This document shows positions 27,621 to 39,789 of a DNA stretch of 64,000 bases, one piece after another. Origin of the DNA: Scylla paramamosain (Eukaryota > Arthropoda > Malacostraca > Decapoda > Portunidae); assembly GCF_035594125.1 (NCBI RefSeq), contig NW_026973729.1:453102-517101 (forward strand). Direction: 5' to 3'. The stretch's first letter is position 1. Each line of letters starts with the position of its first letter. Below the pieces are notes generated by a model that was given only the letters and a program-made list of their open reading frames with translations, made no database searches and was not told where the DNA came from. The translations under genes were made by a program, and so were the position numbers.

Positions 27621-30600
27621 GTCACTAAAGAGTGTAATTTGTGGCTTTTAGCTTTTTCGTACTTAATGAACTTAAAACACTCATAATACACGTTTCTCGT
27701 AATGTCCTTTCATTTCCCAAAAATACGGTTCTTTGCATATATTTAAGCGATTTTATTGGTAACATGGTCAAAAACACTCAAAATACATGTTTTTGGTAAT
27801 ATTATTCTGTTTCACCATCAAGTGTATTTTGCATGCATTTTAGTGCTTTGGTATATAAAGAGCTCAAATACACTTAAAGGCAAGTTCTTGTTAAAAATTG
27901 GTTTTATTCCAATGTAATGTGATTGCCCTGCTTTTTAGTGCTTTATTGCCTAACACGCTCAAAAACACTCAAAAGACATTTTTGTGGTAATGTCATTTTT
28001 TTCCCACAAAAAGCTGGATTCGCATGTAATTTGAGGTTTTGGTAACTAAGGACGTAAAAAGAACTCAAGATACACGCATTTAGTAATTTTGTTCTGTTTC
28101 TCAATTAAGAGTGTTATTCCAGAGTTTCAGCAATTTGGAATGTAACAAACTTCTCAATATACACGAGTTTTTTGCTTTTTTTACCTTGTAGTTCTTGTGA
28201 AACTATAAAACACTCATTATACACGTTTCTCGTAATGTCCTTTTGCTTCCCAATATAGAGTGCTTTCCATCCATTTTCGCGTTTTTTGTAGGTAACAATT
28301 TCAAAAGCACTCAAAATATACCTTTTTGGTAATGTTATTTTATTTCTTCATATTGGTTGGTTTACATCCGTTTTAGCATTTTTCTACGTAAAACACCGAA
28401 AAGACACGTTTTTAGTAATTTTGTTTTGGATTATCATATAGATTGACTTCCATGTTATTTATCCTGTTGGTTCCTAACATGTTGAAAAATACTTATATGA
28501 CCGTTTTCTGGCAAAGACGTTTAATTTCCCCATATAGGTGGCTTTGCAAACACTTTAGAGGTTTGGTACATAACAGTTCGAAAAAAAAAGCTAAATTTAA
28601 CTTTTTTGATAATGTTCTTATTTCACATAATTTCCTGAAATTTGCCCGAATTTTGGCATTTCGGTACCTGTGAAGATGAATAAGAAAGAAAAAAAATACT
28701 GTATTTTTTTCATTTATTTATTTATTGTTTCTCAATAAAGAGTGTTATTTGTGGGTTTTAGCTTTTTGGTAATTAATGAACTTAAAAACACTCATAATAC
28801 CCGTTTCTAGTAATCTCCTTTCGTTTCCCAAAAATAGTGTTCTTTGCATTTCTTTAAGCGTTTTTATTGGTAACATGATCAAAAACACTCAAAATACATG
28901 TTTTTGGTAATGTTATTCTGTTTCACCATAAAGAATGTTTTGCATGCGTTTTAGTGTTTTGGTATATAAGGAGCTCAAAAACAAATAAATGCAAGTTCTT
29001 GGTAAAAATTCGTTTTCCTCCAATGTAATGTGATTGCCCTCCCTTTTAGTGCTTTATTTTCTATCACGCTCAAAAACACTCAAAAGACACTTTTCTGGTA
29101 AAGTCTTTTTTTTCCCACAAATCTATTTTCGCATTCAATTTGGGGTTTTGCTAAGAATGTGAAAAGCACTCAAAATACACGCATTTATTAAGGCTGTTCT
29201 TTTTCTCAATTAGGAGTGTTATACATGAGTTTTAGCATTTTTGTGTCTAGGAAACCTCTCCATATACAAGAGATTTTGCGTTTTTTGCCTTGCGGTTCTT
29301 TTGAACTATAAAACACTCATTATACACTTTTCTTGCAATGTCTTTTTCTTTCACAAAATAGAGTGCTCTGCATCAATTTTCGCGTTTTTTTTTCTAAGTA
29401 ACATGCTCAAAAACACTCAAAATATACCTTTTTAGTAAAGTTTTTCTATTTCTTGATATTGGTTTTACCGTTTTTTTACGTAAAACACTGAGAAGACACG
29501 TTTTCAGTAGCTTTTTTTTGGATTCCCATATAGAGTGAGTTCCTTATTATTTATCGTTTTGGTGCCTAACATGCTAAAAAACACTCAAAAGACATTTCTG
29601 CTAAGGTCGTTTAATTTCCTCATATAGGAGTCTTTGCATGCATTTTAAGGTTTGGTACATAACAGACCGAAAAAAAAAACCGGAAATTAACTTTTTGGAT
29701 AATACTCATTTATCATATGATTGCCCTGAATTTTCCCAGAATTTTGGCATCTCGATACCTATGAATATGAAAAACAAAAACAAAAAAATGAATAAATTCC
29801 TATTTTTTTATATTTTTATTTTTTATTTTCTAAATAAAGAGTGTTATTGGTGGGTTTTAGCTTTTTTGTACTTAAGGAACTTAAAAAAACACTCATAATA
29901 CACGTTTCTCGTAATATCCTTTTGTTTCCCAAACATAATGTTCTTTACATGTAATTAAGCGTTTTTATAGATAACAATATCAAACACTCAAAATACATGT
30001 TTTTGGTAATGTTGTTCTGTTTCTCCATAAAGTTTGTTTTTGTATGCGTTTTAGCGGTTTGGTATATAAGGACCTCAAAAACACTTAAAGGCAAGTTTTT
30101 GGTATAAATTTGTGTTATTCCAATGTAATATTATTGCCCTGCTTTTTAGTACTTTATTGCCTATCACGCTCAAAAACACTTAAAAGACACTTTTCTGGTA
30201 ATGTCATTTTTTTCTCACATAAAGGTGGTTTCGCATGCAATTTGGGGTTTTGGTAACTAAGAATGTGAAAAGCACGCAAAATACACGCATTTAGTAAGAT
30301 TGTTCTGTTTCTCAATTAAGAGTGTTATTCATAAGTTTCATCATTTTGGTATCTAGGAACCTTCTCCATATACACGAGTTTTTGTGTTTTTTGCCTTTTG
30401 GTTCTTTTGAATTATAAAAAACTCATTATACACTTTTCTTGCAAAGTCCTTTTGTTTTCTAATATAGAGTGCTTTGCATTAATTTTCGCGTTTTTTTTTT
30501 GTCGGTAACAAGCTCAAAAACACTCAAAATATGCCTTTTCGGTAATGTTTTTCTATTTCTTGATATTGGTAGGTTTTTATCCGTTTTAGCGTTTTTCTAC

Positions 30601-31396
30601 GTAAAATAAAGAAAAAACACTTTTTTAGTATTTTTGTTTTGGATTCTCATATAGAGTGAGTTCCTTATTATTTATCGTTTTGGTGCCAAACATGCTGAAA
30701 AACACTCAAAAAACAGATTTCTGGTAATATCGTTTAATTTCCTCATATAGGAGTCTTTGGATGCACTTTAGGGTTTGGTACATAACAGTCCGAAAAAAAA
30801 GCTTAAATTTACTTTTTTGATCATTTTTGTTCTAACATATAATAGTCCTGAATTTTCCCAGAATTTTGGCATCTCGGTACCTATGAAGATGAATAAAAAA
30901 AAAAAATCGTATTTTTTTATTTTATTACTTTTTTTTTCTAAATAAGGAGATTTGTGGGTTTTAGCTTTTTGGTACTTAGGGAACTTAAAAACACTTATAA
31001 TATACATTTCTCGTAATGTCCTTTCGTTTCTTAAACATAAGGTTTTTTGCATGTATTTAAGCGTTTTTATAGATAACATGATCAAAAACACTCAAAATAT
31101 ATGTTTTTGGTAATTTTATTCTGTTTCTCCATAAAAGGTGTTTTGCATGCGTTTTAGCGTTTTCGTATGTAATTAGCTCAAAAACACTTAAAGGCAAGTT
31201 CTTGGTAAAAGTTGTTATTATTCCCATGTAATGTGATTCCCCTGCTTTTTAGTGCTTTATTGCCTAACACGCTCAAAAACACTCAAAAAACACTTTTCTG
31301 GTAATATCATTTTTTTTTTCCCACATAAAGCTAGTTTTGCATGGAATTTGGGGTTTTGGTAACTAAGAATGTGAAAAAAACTCAAAACACAGGGTT

Positions 31397-31565
31397 TAGT
31401 AAGGTTGTTCTATTTCCTAATTAAAAGTGTTATTCATGAGTTTCAGCATTTTGGTATGTAAGAAACTTTTCTAATACACACATTTGGTAAGGTATTTCTG
31501 TTTCAAAATTAAAAGTGTTATTGATGAGTTTCAGCTTTTTGGTATGTAAGAAACTTCTTTATGTA
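31397..31565 (-). repeat. Duplicated slot M7, copy 4
   Basis: Reverse-complement link cttttctaatacacacattt near 31465, between d (30880) and c (32010) boxes. Confidence 0.85.
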
Positions 31566-32873
31566 CACGAGTTTTTGAGTATTTTACCTTGTGGTTCTTG
31601 TCAAACTATAAAACACTCATACACGTTTCTCGTAATGTCCTCTTCTTTGCCAATATAAAGTGCTTTCCATCCATTTTTGCATTTTTTGTAGGTAACAAGC
31701 TCAAAAACACAACAAAATATATCTTTTTGGTAATGTTATTCTATTTCTTCATATTGGTTGGTTTGCATCCGTTTTAGAGTTTTTCTACGTAAATCACTGA
31801 AAAGACACGTTTTAAGTAATATTGCTCAGATTGCTGAAAAACACTCAAAAGACAGGCTTCTGTTAAAGTCGTGTAATTTCCCCATATAGGTGGATTTCCA
31901 TGCACTTCACAGTTTGTACATAACTCCGGAAAAAAGCTAAAATTATTTTTTTATAATGATTTTTTTTTACAAAATATCCATGAATTTTGGCAGAATTTTG
32001 GCATCTCGGTACCTATGAAGATGAATAACAATTTTTTTTTTTCTCAATAAAGTTATTTGTGGGTTTTAGCTTTTTGGTACTTAAGGAACTTAAAAACACT
32101 CATAATACACGATTTTCGTAATGTCCTTTCATTTTCCAAATGCATGCATGTATTTAGGAATTTTTATAGGTAACATGATCAAAAACACTCACAATACAGG
32201 TTTCTGGTAATGTTATTCTGTTTCTCCATAAAGGGTGTTTTGCAAGCGTTTTAGCGTTTTGGTATGTAAGAAGCTCAAAAACATGTAAAGGTAGTTTCTT
32301 GGTAAAAGTTGTTTTTTTTTCCCATGTAATGTGATTGCCCTCCTTTTTAGTGCTTTAGTGCCTATCACGCTCAAAAACACTCAAAAGACACTTTTTTGGT
32401 AATGTCATTTTTTTCCCACATAAAGCTAGTTTTGCATGCAATTTTTGGTTTTGGTAACTAAGAATGTGAAAAGCACTCAAAATACATGCATTTGGTAAGG
32501 TTGTTCTGTATTCTTAATTAAGAGTGTTATTTCTGAGTTTTAGCATTTTGGTATCTAAAAAAACTTCTCCATATACACCGAGTTTAGCGATTTTTGCCTT
32601 GTGGCTGTTGTGAAACTATAAAACACTCATTATACACGTTTCCTGTATTGTCCTTTTGTATCCCAATATAGAGTGCTTTCCATCCATTTTCGCGTTTTTT
32701 GAAGGTAAGAAGCTCAAAAACACTCAAAATATACCTTTTTGGTAATGTTATTCTATTTCTTCATATTCGTTGGTTTGCATCCGATTTAGTGTTTATCTAC
32801 GTAAAACACTGAAAAGATACTTTTTCAGTAATTTTGTGATGGATTCCCACATTTAGTGACTTCCATATTATTT

Positions 32874-32915
32874 ATCATGCTGAAAAAAACACATGCATCA
32901 TGCTGAAAAAAACAC
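32874..32915 (-). repeat. 23 bp tandem duplication in slot M3
   Basis: atcatgctgaaaaaaacaca occurs at 32874 and again at 32897. The first copy ends in tgc before the second starts. Confidence 0.88.
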
Positions 32916-35157
32916 AAAAGACAGGTTTCTGGTAAGATCGTTTAATTTCCCCATATAGGTGGCTTTGCATGCACTTTAGGGTTTGGTACATAACAGTCCG
33001 AAAAAAAACTAAAATTAACTCTTTTTCATAATGTTCTTTTTTCACACAATTTCCCTGAATTTTTGGCAGAATTTTAGCATCTCGGTACCTATGAAGATGA
33101 ATAAAAAAAAATCCTATTTTTCTATTTATTTATTTTTTTTTTTTTCCTCTATAAAGAGTGTTATTTGTGGGTTTTAGCTTTTTGGTACTTAAAGAACTTA
33201 AAAACACTCTTAATACACGTTTCTCGAAATGTCCTTTCGTTTCCCAAACATAAGATTCTTTGCATGTATTTAAGCGTTTTTATAGGTAACATGATCAAAA
33301 ACACTCAAAATATATGTTTTTGGTAATTTTATTCCATTTCTAAATAAAGGGTGTTTTACATGCGTTTTAGCGTTTTGGTATATAAGTAGCTTAAAACAAT
33401 TAAAAAAACACTTGGTAAAAGTTGATTTTATTCCCATGTAATGTGATTGCCCTGCTTTTTAGTGCTTTATTGCCTATCATGCTAAAAAAAAAAAACACTT
33501 AAAAGACACGTTTCTGGTAATGTCATTTTTTTTCCCACATAAAGCTACTTTCACATAAAATTTGGGGTTTTGGTAACTAAGAATGTGAAAAACACTCAAA
33601 ATACACGCATTTGGTAAGGTTCTTCTGTTTCTCAATTGATAGTGTTATTCATGAGTTTCACCATTTTGGTATCTAAGAAACTTCTCCATATATACGAGTT
33701 TTTGCGTTTTTTGTCTTGTGATTCTTGAGAATCTATAAAACACTCATTATACACGTTTCTCGTAATGTCCTGTTGTTAACCAATAGAGAGAGCTTTCCAT
33801 CCATCTTCGTGTTTTTTTTTTGTAAAAAGCCTTAAAAAACCCTCAAAATATACCTTTTTGGTAATCTTATTCTATTTCTTTATATTGGTTGGCTTGCATC
33901 CGTTTTAGCGTTTTTCTACGTAAAACACGAAAAAGACACGTTTAAAGTAATTTTGTTTTGGATTACCACATAGAATGACTTCAATATTATTTATTATTTT
34001 GGTGACTAACATGCTCAAAAACACTAGAAACACAGGTTTCTCGTAAAGTCGTCTGATTTCTCCATATAATTGGGTTTGCATGCACTTCATGGTTTGGTAC
34101 ATAAGAGTCCGAAAAAAAAGCTAAAATTAACATTTTTGATAATGTTCTTTTTACACATAATTTCCCTGAATTTTGCCAGAATTTTGGCATCTCAGTACCT
34201 ATGAAGAAGAATAACAAAAAAATCCTATTTTTTTTATTATTTCTTTATTTTTTTTTCTTTATAAAGAGGTTTTAGCTTTTTGGTACTTATGGAACTTAAA
34301 AACACGCATAATACACGTTTTTCGTAATGTCCTTTCGTTTTCCAGACATAGGGTTCTTAGCATGTATTTAAGTGTTTTTAGAGGTAACATGATCAAAAAC
34401 ACTCAAAATATATGTTTTTGGTAATGTTAATCTGTTTCTCCATAGAAGGTGTTTTGCATGTGTTTTAGCGTTTTGGTATATAAGGAGTTAAAAAACACTT
34501 AAAGGCAAGTTCTTGGTAAAAGTTGGTTTTATTCCGTTGTAATGTGATTGCCCTCCTTTTTAGTGCTTTATTGCCTAACTCTCTCAAAAACCCTCAAAAG
34601 ACACTTTTCTGGTTATATCATTTTTTTTTTTCCCACATAAAGCTTGTTTCGCATGCAATTTGGTGTTCTAGTAACTAAGAATGTGAAAAACACTCAAAAT
34701 ACACGCATTTAGTAATGTTATTCTATTTCTTAATTAAGAGTGTTATTCAGGAGTTTCAGCATTTTGGTATCTAAGAAACTTCTCCATATACACTACTTTT
34801 TGCGTTTTTTGCTTTGTGGTTCTTGTGAAACTATAAAATACTCATTATACACGTTTCTCGTAATGTCTTTTTGTTTCCCAATATAGAGTGGTTTGCATCT
34901 ATTTTCGCGTTTTTTTTTTTTTTTTGTTGGTTACAAGCTCAAAAATACTTAAAATATATCTTTTTGGTAATGTTAATCTATTTCTTCATATTGGTCTGTT
35001 TGCATCAGTTTTAACGTTTTTTTACGTAAAACGCTGAAAAGACACGTTTTCAGTAATTTTGTTTTGGATTCCCACATAGAGTGACTTCCATATTATTTAT
35101 CGTTTTGGTGCTTAATATGCTGAAAAACACTCAAAAGACAGTTTTCTTGTAAAGTCG

Positions 35158-35185
35158 TTTAATTTCCTCATAGAAAAACGCTAAA
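35158..35185. other. Unique minus-to-plus switch
   Basis: Reversed slot M2 (tttaatttcctca) joins directly to plus slot M4 (tagaaaaacgctaaaac) at about 35170. Single copy in the window. Confidence 0.83.
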
Positions 35186-35694
35186 ACGGATGCAAACCAA
35201 CGAATATGAAAAAATAGAATAATATTACTAGAAAAGTATATTTTGTGTGTTTTTTAGCTTGTTACATAAAAAAAACGCAAAAATGGATGCAAAGCACTGC
35301 ATACTAGGAAAAAAAAATGGACATAACGAAAAACGTGTATAATGAGTGTTTTATAGTTTCACCAGAATCACAAGGCAAACAACGCAAAAACTCGTCTGTG
35401 TGGAGAAGTTTCTAAGATACCAAAATGCTGAAACTCTTGAATAACACTCTTAATCAACAAACAGAACAACCTTACTAAATGCGTGTATTTTGAGTGTTTT
35501 TTTTTACATTCTTAGTTACCACAACCCCAAATTCCATGCGAAACTAACTTTATGTGGGAAAAAAATGACATTACCAGAAGTGTCTTTGAGTGTTTTTGAG
35601 CATGTTAGGCAATAAAGCACTAAAAAGCAGGGCAATCATATTACATGGGAATAAAACCAACTTTTACGAAAAACTTGCCTTTTAGTGTTTTTAA
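35171..35694 (+). repeat. Short plus-oriented block 5
   Basis: About half a unit, slots M4 to M10. It belongs to the variant that always precedes J1: gtgtgttttttagcttgttacat, a slot M6 with accagaatcacaagg, ttaatcaacaaacag in M7, and attccatgcgaaac in M8. Its left edge is a unique minus-to-plus switch and its right edge is J1. Confidence 0.87.
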
Positions 35695-35709
35695 CACGCA
35701 TTTAGTAAG
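35685..35709. other. Strand-switch junction J1, copy 3
   Basis: agtgtttttaa joined to cacgcatttagtaag at 35694/35695. One base before the join differs from the other copies (a for g). Confidence 0.87.
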
Positions 35710-36144
35710 GTTGTTCTGTTTCATCATTTTAGTATCTAGGAAGCTTTTCCATATACACGAGTTTTTGCGTTTTTTGGCTTGTGGTTTTTTTGAACTATAA
35801 AACATTCATTATACACTTTTCTCGCAATGTCCCTTTGTTTCCCAATATAGAGTGTTTTGTATCAATTTTGTGTTTTTTTTTTGTATGTAACAAGCTCAAA
35901 AACACTCAAAATATATATTTTTGGTAATGTTTTTCTGCTTCTTGATATATGTTGGTTTGCATCAGTTTTAGCGTTTTTCTACGTAAAACACTGAGAAGAC
36001 AAGTTTTCAGTAATTTTCTTTTGGATTCCCACATAGAAAGAGTTCCTTTTTATTTATCGTTTTGGTGCCTAACATGCTGAAAAACACTCAAAAGACAGAT
36101 TTCTGGTAAGGTCTCTTATTTCCTCATATGCGAGGCCTTGCATG
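35695..36144 (-). repeat. Inverted cassette 3 (450 bp)
   Basis: Same content and ends as cassette 2, except for a small deletion near 35722 that removes the ctcaattaagagtgtt segment of slot M7. The right end is ggccttgcatg, identical in form to that of cassette 2. Confidence 0.88.
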
Positions 36145-36157
36145 TCTTTTGAGTGTT
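36132..36157. other. Strand-switch junction J2, copy 3
   Basis: aggccttgcatg joined to tcttttgagtg near 36144. It matches copy 2, including the ggcc variant. Confidence 0.86.
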
Positions 36158-36512
36158 TTTGAGCGTGTTACGCAATAAAGCACTAAAAGGAAGGGCAATC
36201 ACATTACATGGGAATAAAACCAAATTTTACCAAGAACTTGCCTTTAAGTGTTTTTGAGCTCTTTACATACCAAAACGCTAAAACGCCTGCAAAATACATT
36301 TTATGGAGAAACAGAATAATATTACCAAATACATGTATTCTGAGTGTTTTAGATCATATTATCTATAAAAACACTTAAATACATGCAAAGAACCTTATGT
36401 TTGGGAAACGAAAGAACGTTACGAGAAACGTGTATTATGAGTGTTTTTTTTTAAAGTTCCTTCAATACCTAAAAGCTAAAACCTACAAATAACACTCTTT
36501 ATTTAGAAAAAA

Positions 36513-36562
36513 TAAATAAATAAATAAAAAAATAAATTTTTTTTTTTTTTTTTTTTTTTTTT
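36513..36562 (+). repeat. (aaat)n tract followed by 26 T
   Basis: Several aaat repeats up to about 36536, then 26 consecutive T (36537-36562), just before the M1 box at 36570. An extreme form of the tract found once per unit. Confidence 0.9.
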
Positions 36563-37535
36563 GTTACTCATCCTTATAGGTACCGAGATGCGAAAATTCT
36601 GCCAAAATTCAGGGTATTTATGTGGGAAGAAGAACATTATCAAAAAAGTTAATTACAGCTTTTTTTTCGGATTGTTAAGTACCAAACCCTAAAGTGCATG
36701 CAAAGACACCTATATAGGGAAGTTAAACGACTTTATCAGAAACCTGTCTTTTCAGTGTTTTTCAGCATGTTAGGCACCAACACGATAAATAATATGGAAG
36801 TCAGTCAATATGTGAATCCAAAACAAAATTACTGAAAACGTGCCTTTTCAGTGTTTTACGTAGAAAAACACTAAAGCGGATGCAAACCAACCTATATGAA
36901 GAAATATAATAACATTTCTAAAAAGATATTTTGAGTGTTTTTGAGATTGTTACCTACAAAAAATGCAAAAATGGATGTAAAGCACTCTATATTAGGAAAG
37001 AAAAGGACTTTACGAGAAACGTGTATAATGAGTGTTTTATAGTTTTAAAACAACCACAAGGCAATAAACACAAAAACTCGTGTATATAGAGAAATTTCTT
37101 ACAAACCGAAATGATGAAATGCATGAATAACACTTTTAATCAATAAACAGAACTACCTTACCATATTGTGCATTTTGAGTGTTTTTCACATTCTTAGTTA
37201 CGAAAATGCCAAATTACAAGCGAAACTACCTTCATGTGGGAAAAAAAATGACATTTCCAAAAAAGTGTATTTTTAGTGTTTTTAGCGTGATATGCAACAA
37301 TGCCCTAAAAAGCAGAACAATCACTTTACATGGGATTAAAACCAACTTTTACGAAGAACTTGCCTTTAAGTGTTTTTTAACTCCTTACATACCAAATCTC
37401 TAAAACGCATGCAAAACACCCTTTATGGAGAAACAGAATAACATTACCAAAAACATGTATTTAGAGTGTTTTTGATCATGTAACCTATAAAAACGCTTAA
37501 ATACATGTAAAGAACCCTATATTTGTATAACAAAA

Positions 37536-37586
37536 GGACATTACGAAAATTACGAAAATTACGACATTACGAAAAAGGACATTACG
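37536..37586 (+). repeat. Local attacgaaaa slippage
   Basis: ttacgaaaa is repeated about three times and ggacattacg twice at the slot M11-M12 boundary. Confidence 0.88.
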
Positions 37587-38139
37587 TGTATTATGAGTGT
37601 TTTTAAGTTACTCAAGTACCAAAAAGCTAAAAACCACAAATAACACTCTTTATAGAGATAATTTTTTTTTTGTTATTCATCTTCATAGTTACCGAGATGC
37701 CAAAATTCTGCCAAAATTCATGGAAATTTTGTAAAAAAAAAAAAAAAAAAATTTTTAGCTTTTTTCCGGAGTTATGTACAAACCCTGAAGTGTATGCAAA
37801 TCCACCTATATGGGGAAATTACACGAATTTACCAAAAACCTGTCTTTTGAGTGTTTTTCAGCAATATCAACAATATTACTGAAAACGTGTCTTTTCAGTG
37901 ATTTACGTAGAAAAAACGCTAAAACGGATGTAATCCAACCAATATGAAGAAACAGAATAACATTACCAAAAAGATATATTTTGATGTGTTTTTGAGCTTG
38001 TTACCTACAAAAAATGAAAAAAATGGATGGAAAGCACTTTATATTTTCAAAGAAAAGGGCATTACGAGAAACGTGTATGAGTGTTTTTTAGTTTGACAAG
38101 AACCTCAAGGTAAAAAGCTCAAAAACTCGTGTACATAAA

Positions 38140-38300
38140 GAAGTTTCTTACATACCAAAAAGTTGAAACTCATGAATAACACTTTTAATTTTGAAACAGA
38201 AATACCTTACCAAATGTGTGTACAAGAAAAGTTTCTTACATACCAAAATGCTGGAACTCATGAATAACACTTTTAACTAAGAAATAGAACAACCTTATTA
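38140..38300 (+). repeat. Duplicated slot M7, copy 5
   Basis: Link near 38220, reading gtgtacaagaaaag in place of gtgtattagaaaag. Confidence 0.85.
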
Positions 38301-38843
38301 AATGCCTGTTTTGAGTTTTTTTTTTCACATTCTTAGTTACCAAAACCCCAAATTCCATGCAAAACTAGCTTTATGTGAGAAAAAAAATGATATTACTAGA
38401 AAAGTGTCTTTTGAGTGTTTTTGAGCGTGTTAGGCAATAAAGCACTAAAAAGCAGGGTAATCACATTACATGGGAATAAAAACAACTTTTACCAAGAACT
38501 TGCCTTTAAGTGTTTTTGAGCTCATTACATACCAAAACGCTAAAACGCATGCAAAACACCTTTTATGGAGAAACAGAATAAAATTACCAAAAACATATAT
38601 TTTGAGGGTTTTCATCATGTTATCTATAAAAACGCTTAAATACATACAAAGAACCTTATGTTTGCGAAACGAAAGGACATTACGAGAAATGTGTATTATA
38701 AGTGTTTTTAAGTTCCTTAAGTACCAAAAAGTTAAAACTCACAAATAACACTTTATTTAGAAACAAAGAAAATAAAAAAATAGGATTTTTTTTTTTTTTT
38801 GTTATTCATCTTCATAGGTACCGAGATGCCAAAATTCTTGGAA

Positions 38844-38871
38844 AATTCAGGGATAAAAATTCAGGGATAAT
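38844..38871 (+). repeat. 14 bp duplication in M1 box region
   Basis: aattcagggataa occurs twice in tandem (38844 and 38858), private to this type d unit. Confidence 0.85.
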
Positions 38872-39691
38872 GATAAAAGAAAATTATTAAAAAAGTTAAT
38901 TTTACCTTTTTTTTCGGACTGTTATATACCAAACCATAAAGTGCATTCAAAGACTCCTATATGAGGAAATTAAACGACCTTACCAGAAATTTGTTTTTTG
39001 AGTGTTTTTCAGCATATTAGGCACCAAAACTATAAATAATAAGGAACTCACTCTATATGAAAATCCAAAACAAAATTGCTCAAAACGTGTCTTTTCAGTG
39101 TTTTACGTAGAAAAACGCTAAAACGGATTGAAACCAACCAGTATCAAGAAATAGAAAAACATTACCAAAACGGTATATTTTGAGTGTTTTTGAGCTTGTT
39201 ACCTACAAAAAACGGGAAAATTGATGCAAAGCACTCTAAATTAGAAAACAAAAGGACTTTGCAAGAAAAGTGTATAATGAGTTTTTTTTTTATAGCTCAA
39301 ACAAACCAAAAGGCAAAAAACACAAAAACTCGTGGATATGGAGAATGTTCCTAGATACCAAAATGCTGAAACTCATAAATAACACTCTTTATTGAGAAAC
39401 AGAACAACCTTACTAAATGCGTGTATTTTGAGTGCTTTTCACATTCTTAGTTACCAAAAATCCCAAATTGCATGCAAAACCATCTTTATGTGAGAAAAAA
39501 ATGACATTACCAGAAAAGTGTCTTTTAAGTGTTTTTGAGCGTGAGAGGCAATAAAGCACTAAAAAGCAGGGCAATCATATTACATTGGAATAACACCAAT
39601 TTATACCAAAAACTTGCCTTTAAGTGTTTTTGAGCTCCTTATATAACAAACCGCTAAAACGCATGCAAAACAAACTTTATGGAGAAACAGA

Positions 39692-39789
39692 ATAACATTA
39701 CCAAAAACATGTATTTTGAGTGTTTTTGATCATGTTATCTATAAAAATGCTTAAATACATGCAAAGAACATTATGTTTGGGAAACAAAA
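39692..39789 (+). repeat. Representative ~96 bp monomer
   Basis: A clean example of the basic repeat. It begins aacattaccaaaaacatg, has gagtgttttt about 25 bases in, then the gatcatgtta element, a taaaaatgcttaaata core, atgcaaagaac, and ends tttgggaaacaaaagg just before the next cattacgagaaa. Neighbouring monomers share this frame but differ at many positions. Adjacent monomers are therefore clearly diverged, while monomers in the same slot of successive 1.1 kb units are very similar. This is the signature of higher-order-repeat homogenisation. Confidence 0.9.

Larger units (their letters stand above)
27570..32020 (-). repeat. Ordered run c-d-e-f, copy 3 (reverse strand)
   Basis: Read on the minus strand: c (32010), d (30880, catataatagtcctg in the plus-strand text), e (29757) and f (28664). 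Another f unit follows at 27560 before the shared chimeric junction near 27125. Confidence 0.85.
26141..35170 (-). repeat. Minus-oriented block 4
   Basis: Reverse-complement M1 boxes (cctatgaagatg or cctgtgaagatg) lie near 27560 (f), 28664 (f), 29757 (e), 30880 (d), 32010 (c), 33090 and 34198. Read on the minus strand the order c-d-e-f is restored. From about 26600 the block mirrors roughly 9210 down to 600, with one extra f-type unit of about 1.1 kb. A deletion near 26577 joins slot M3 (ttatcgttttgg) to slot M9 (cctgctttttag). Confidence 0.9.
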
